From: an uncultured Brevundimonas sp.
GTDB taxonomy: Bacteria > Pseudomonadota > Alphaproteobacteria > Caulobacterales > Caulobacteraceae
NCBI RefSeq assembly: GCF_947305955.1
Contig: NZ_CAMZFB010000029.1
Span: 1 to 36,419 of the forward strand
DNA: 36,419 bases
Reading direction: 5' to 3'
In this document: one piece after another, positions 35,110-36,419 of the stretch
Layout of the letters: every line of letters starts with the position of its first letter
How positions within the stretch are numbered: position 1 is the first letter of the stretch
Translations under genes and position numbers: made by a program
Notes under the pieces: model-generated
What the model saw: the letters and a program-made list of their open reading frames with translations, nothing else
What the model was told of the DNA's origin: nothing
Databases searched by the model: none

Positions 35110-36419
35110 ATGCATTTCCAGCGCCTTCGACTTTCGGGCTTCAAGTCCTTTGTCGATCCCGCCGAGGTTCAGATCGAGCCCGGACTGACCGGGATCGTCG
35201 GACCGAACGGCTGCGGCAAGTCGAACGTGTTGGAGAGCCTGCGCTGGGTCATGGGGGCCAACTCGGCCAAGGCCATGCGCGGTCAGGGCATGGAGGACGT
35301 GATCTTTGCGGGGGCCGCGGGCCGTCCGCCGCGCAACCATGCCGAAGTCACCCTGACCATCGACAACGCCCTGCGCCGCGCGCCCCAGCCCTTTACCGAT
35401 GAAGCCGTGCTGGAAGTCTCGCGCAAGATCGAGCGCGGGCGCGGCTCGACCTACCGCATCAACGGCAAGGAAGTGCGGGCGCGTGACGTCCAGCTCCTGT
35501 TCGCCGATGCCTCTACGGGGGCTAACTCTCCCGCCCTTGTCCGTCAGGGGCAGATTTCCGAGCTGATTGCGGCCAAGCCGCAGAACCGCCGCCGCATCCT
35601 CGAGGAAGCAGGCGGGGTGTCGGGCCTGCACACCCGCCGCCATGAGGCCGAACTTCGCCTCAAGGCCGCCGAGGCCAATCTCGACCGCCTCGACGACATC
35701 GGCAAGGAGCTGGAATCCACGCTCAACCGCCTGAAGCGCGAAGCCCGTCAGGCGGAAAAGTACAAGAAGATCAGCGCCGAGATCCGCGCCCTGCAGGCCG
35801 CCCTGCTCTATGTGCGCTGGTCCGACGCCAAGGAAGCCGCCGCCAACGCCAAGGCCGAACTGCGTGCCGCCGAACAGGCCGTGGCCGAGGCCACCACCGC
35901 CTCTGCCGCCGCCCAGACCGCCGCACTTCAGGCGCAGGAAGCCATGAAGCCCGCGCGTGAGGAAGACGCCGTCGCAGGGGCCCTGCTTCACCGCGCCACG
36001 CTGGAGCGCGACCGTCTGGATATGGCCGAACAGGCCGCCAAGGCCGAGGTCGAGCGGCTTCAGGCCGAGGTGGCCCGCATCAATGCCGACATCGAGCGCG
36101 AAGGCCGCATGGCTGCCGATGCCCAGCGCGAGCTGGACCGGATCGAAAACGACCTGACGCGCCTGAAGGCCGAGATCGCCGCCGCGCCCGAACGCACGCC
36201 CGAACTGGAACGCGCCGTCGCCGAGACCGAAGAGGCCCGCCGTCAGGCCGATGCCGAGGTCGAGCGTTTGGCCGGAACGCTTGCCGCCGTGGAGGCCCGC
36301 GCCAACGCCGAAACGGCTCGCAAGCGCGACGCCGAGGCCCGCCTGACCCGCGTGACCGCCCAGCGCGATCAGGCCAAGCGCGAGCGCGAAGCGCTCGGTC
36401 CGCTGGAAACGCCCGAGAT
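35110..36419 (+). CDS. smc: Chromosome segregation protein SMC, N-terminal part (cut by window edge)
   Basis: The open reading frame runs from ATG 35110 to the window end, with 436 codons visible. It begins [20 protein letters not shown] and has the Walker A motif GPNGCGKSN (31-39), the R-loop-like region [25 protein letters not shown], and [39 protein letters not shown] (SMC N-domain). From about residue 190 a long Ala/Glu/Arg coiled coil follows to the edge. The hinge, second coil and Walker B head would be outside. SMC organises and helps segregate the chromosome. The start is nine bases after the second DsbA-like gene. Confidence 0.97.
   Translation, partial: MHFQRLRLSGFKSFVDPAEVQIEPGLTGIVGPNGCGKSNVLESLRWVMGANSAKAMRGQGMEDVIFAGAAGRPPRNHAEVTLTIDNALRRAPQPFTDEAVLEVSRKIERGRGSTYRINGKEVRARDVQLLFADASTGANSPALVRQGQISELIAAKPQNRRRILEEAGGVSGLHTRRHEAELRLKAAEANLDRLDDIGKELESTLNRLKREARQAEKYKKISAEIRALQAALLYVRWSDAKEAAANAKAELRAAEQAVAEATTASAAAQTAALQAQEAMKPAREEDAVAGALLHRATLERDRLDMAEQAAKAEVERLQAEVARINADIEREGRMAADAQRELDRIENDLTRLKAEIAAAPERTPELERAVAETEEARRQADAEVERLAGTLAAVEARANAETARKRDAEARLTRVTAQRDQAKREREALGPLETPE

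Overview
The window is GC-rich chromosomal DNA with no sign of mobile elements, tRNA, rRNA or CRISPR. It points to a Caulobacteraceae member, probably Brevundimonas or a close relative. The reasons are a CcrM-type GANTC adenine methyltransferase, the Caulobacter-style fliF-fliG-flbE/fliH-fliN-flbD flagellar operon, an FtsZ with a long Pro/Glu/Gln-rich linker, and TTAACC (CtrA-like) and GANTC elements in front of cell-cycle genes. The genus is inferred from remembered family sequences; no database search was possible.

Layout. 1-4051 (minus): early flagellar operon, MS ring to C ring to export to FlbD, with one-base TGATG stop/start overlaps, running off the left edge inside flbD. 4228-9406 (minus): metabolic and housekeeping genes (leucine dehydrogenase-family enzyme, DUF3253, Fe-S-type uracil-DNA glycosylase, lipoprotein alpha/beta hydrolase, glutathione S-transferase, nucleoside transporter). 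9503-12007 (minus): envelope operon of two lipoproteins around an M48 metalloprotease. 12170-17452: ilvE, a divergent OmpR/EnvZ-type two-component pair, a small exported protein, proC, a YbjN-like protein and ubiK. 17723-20467 (plus): lgt, a MidA/NDUFAF7-type methyltransferase and pgeF.

20525-30501 (minus): distal part of the division and cell-wall (dcw) cluster, in transcription order murC, murB, a Rap1a/Tai-like secreted protein, ddl, ftsQ, ftsA, ftsZ, lpxC. An opposite-strand membrane protein lies between murC and murB. 30849-36419: ccrM (plus), mutY (minus), then DUF721/DciA-like, two tandem DsbA-like thiol proteins and the 5' part of smc (plus).

The second half therefore gathers peptidoglycan precursor synthesis (MurC, MurB, Ddl), the Z-ring (FtsQ, FtsA, FtsZ), lipid A synthesis (LpxC), the cell-cycle methyltransferase (CcrM), a probable helicase loader and SMC. 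The most notable signal is the 347-bp divergent region between murC and ccrM. It holds seven GANTC sites, the predicted target of CcrM, within 119 bp, plus a TTAACCA element. This suggests dense methylation feedback on ccrM and possibly on murC. Two GANTC sites also precede ftsZ and four precede the YbjN-proC pair. No clearly novel defence or mobile system is visible.
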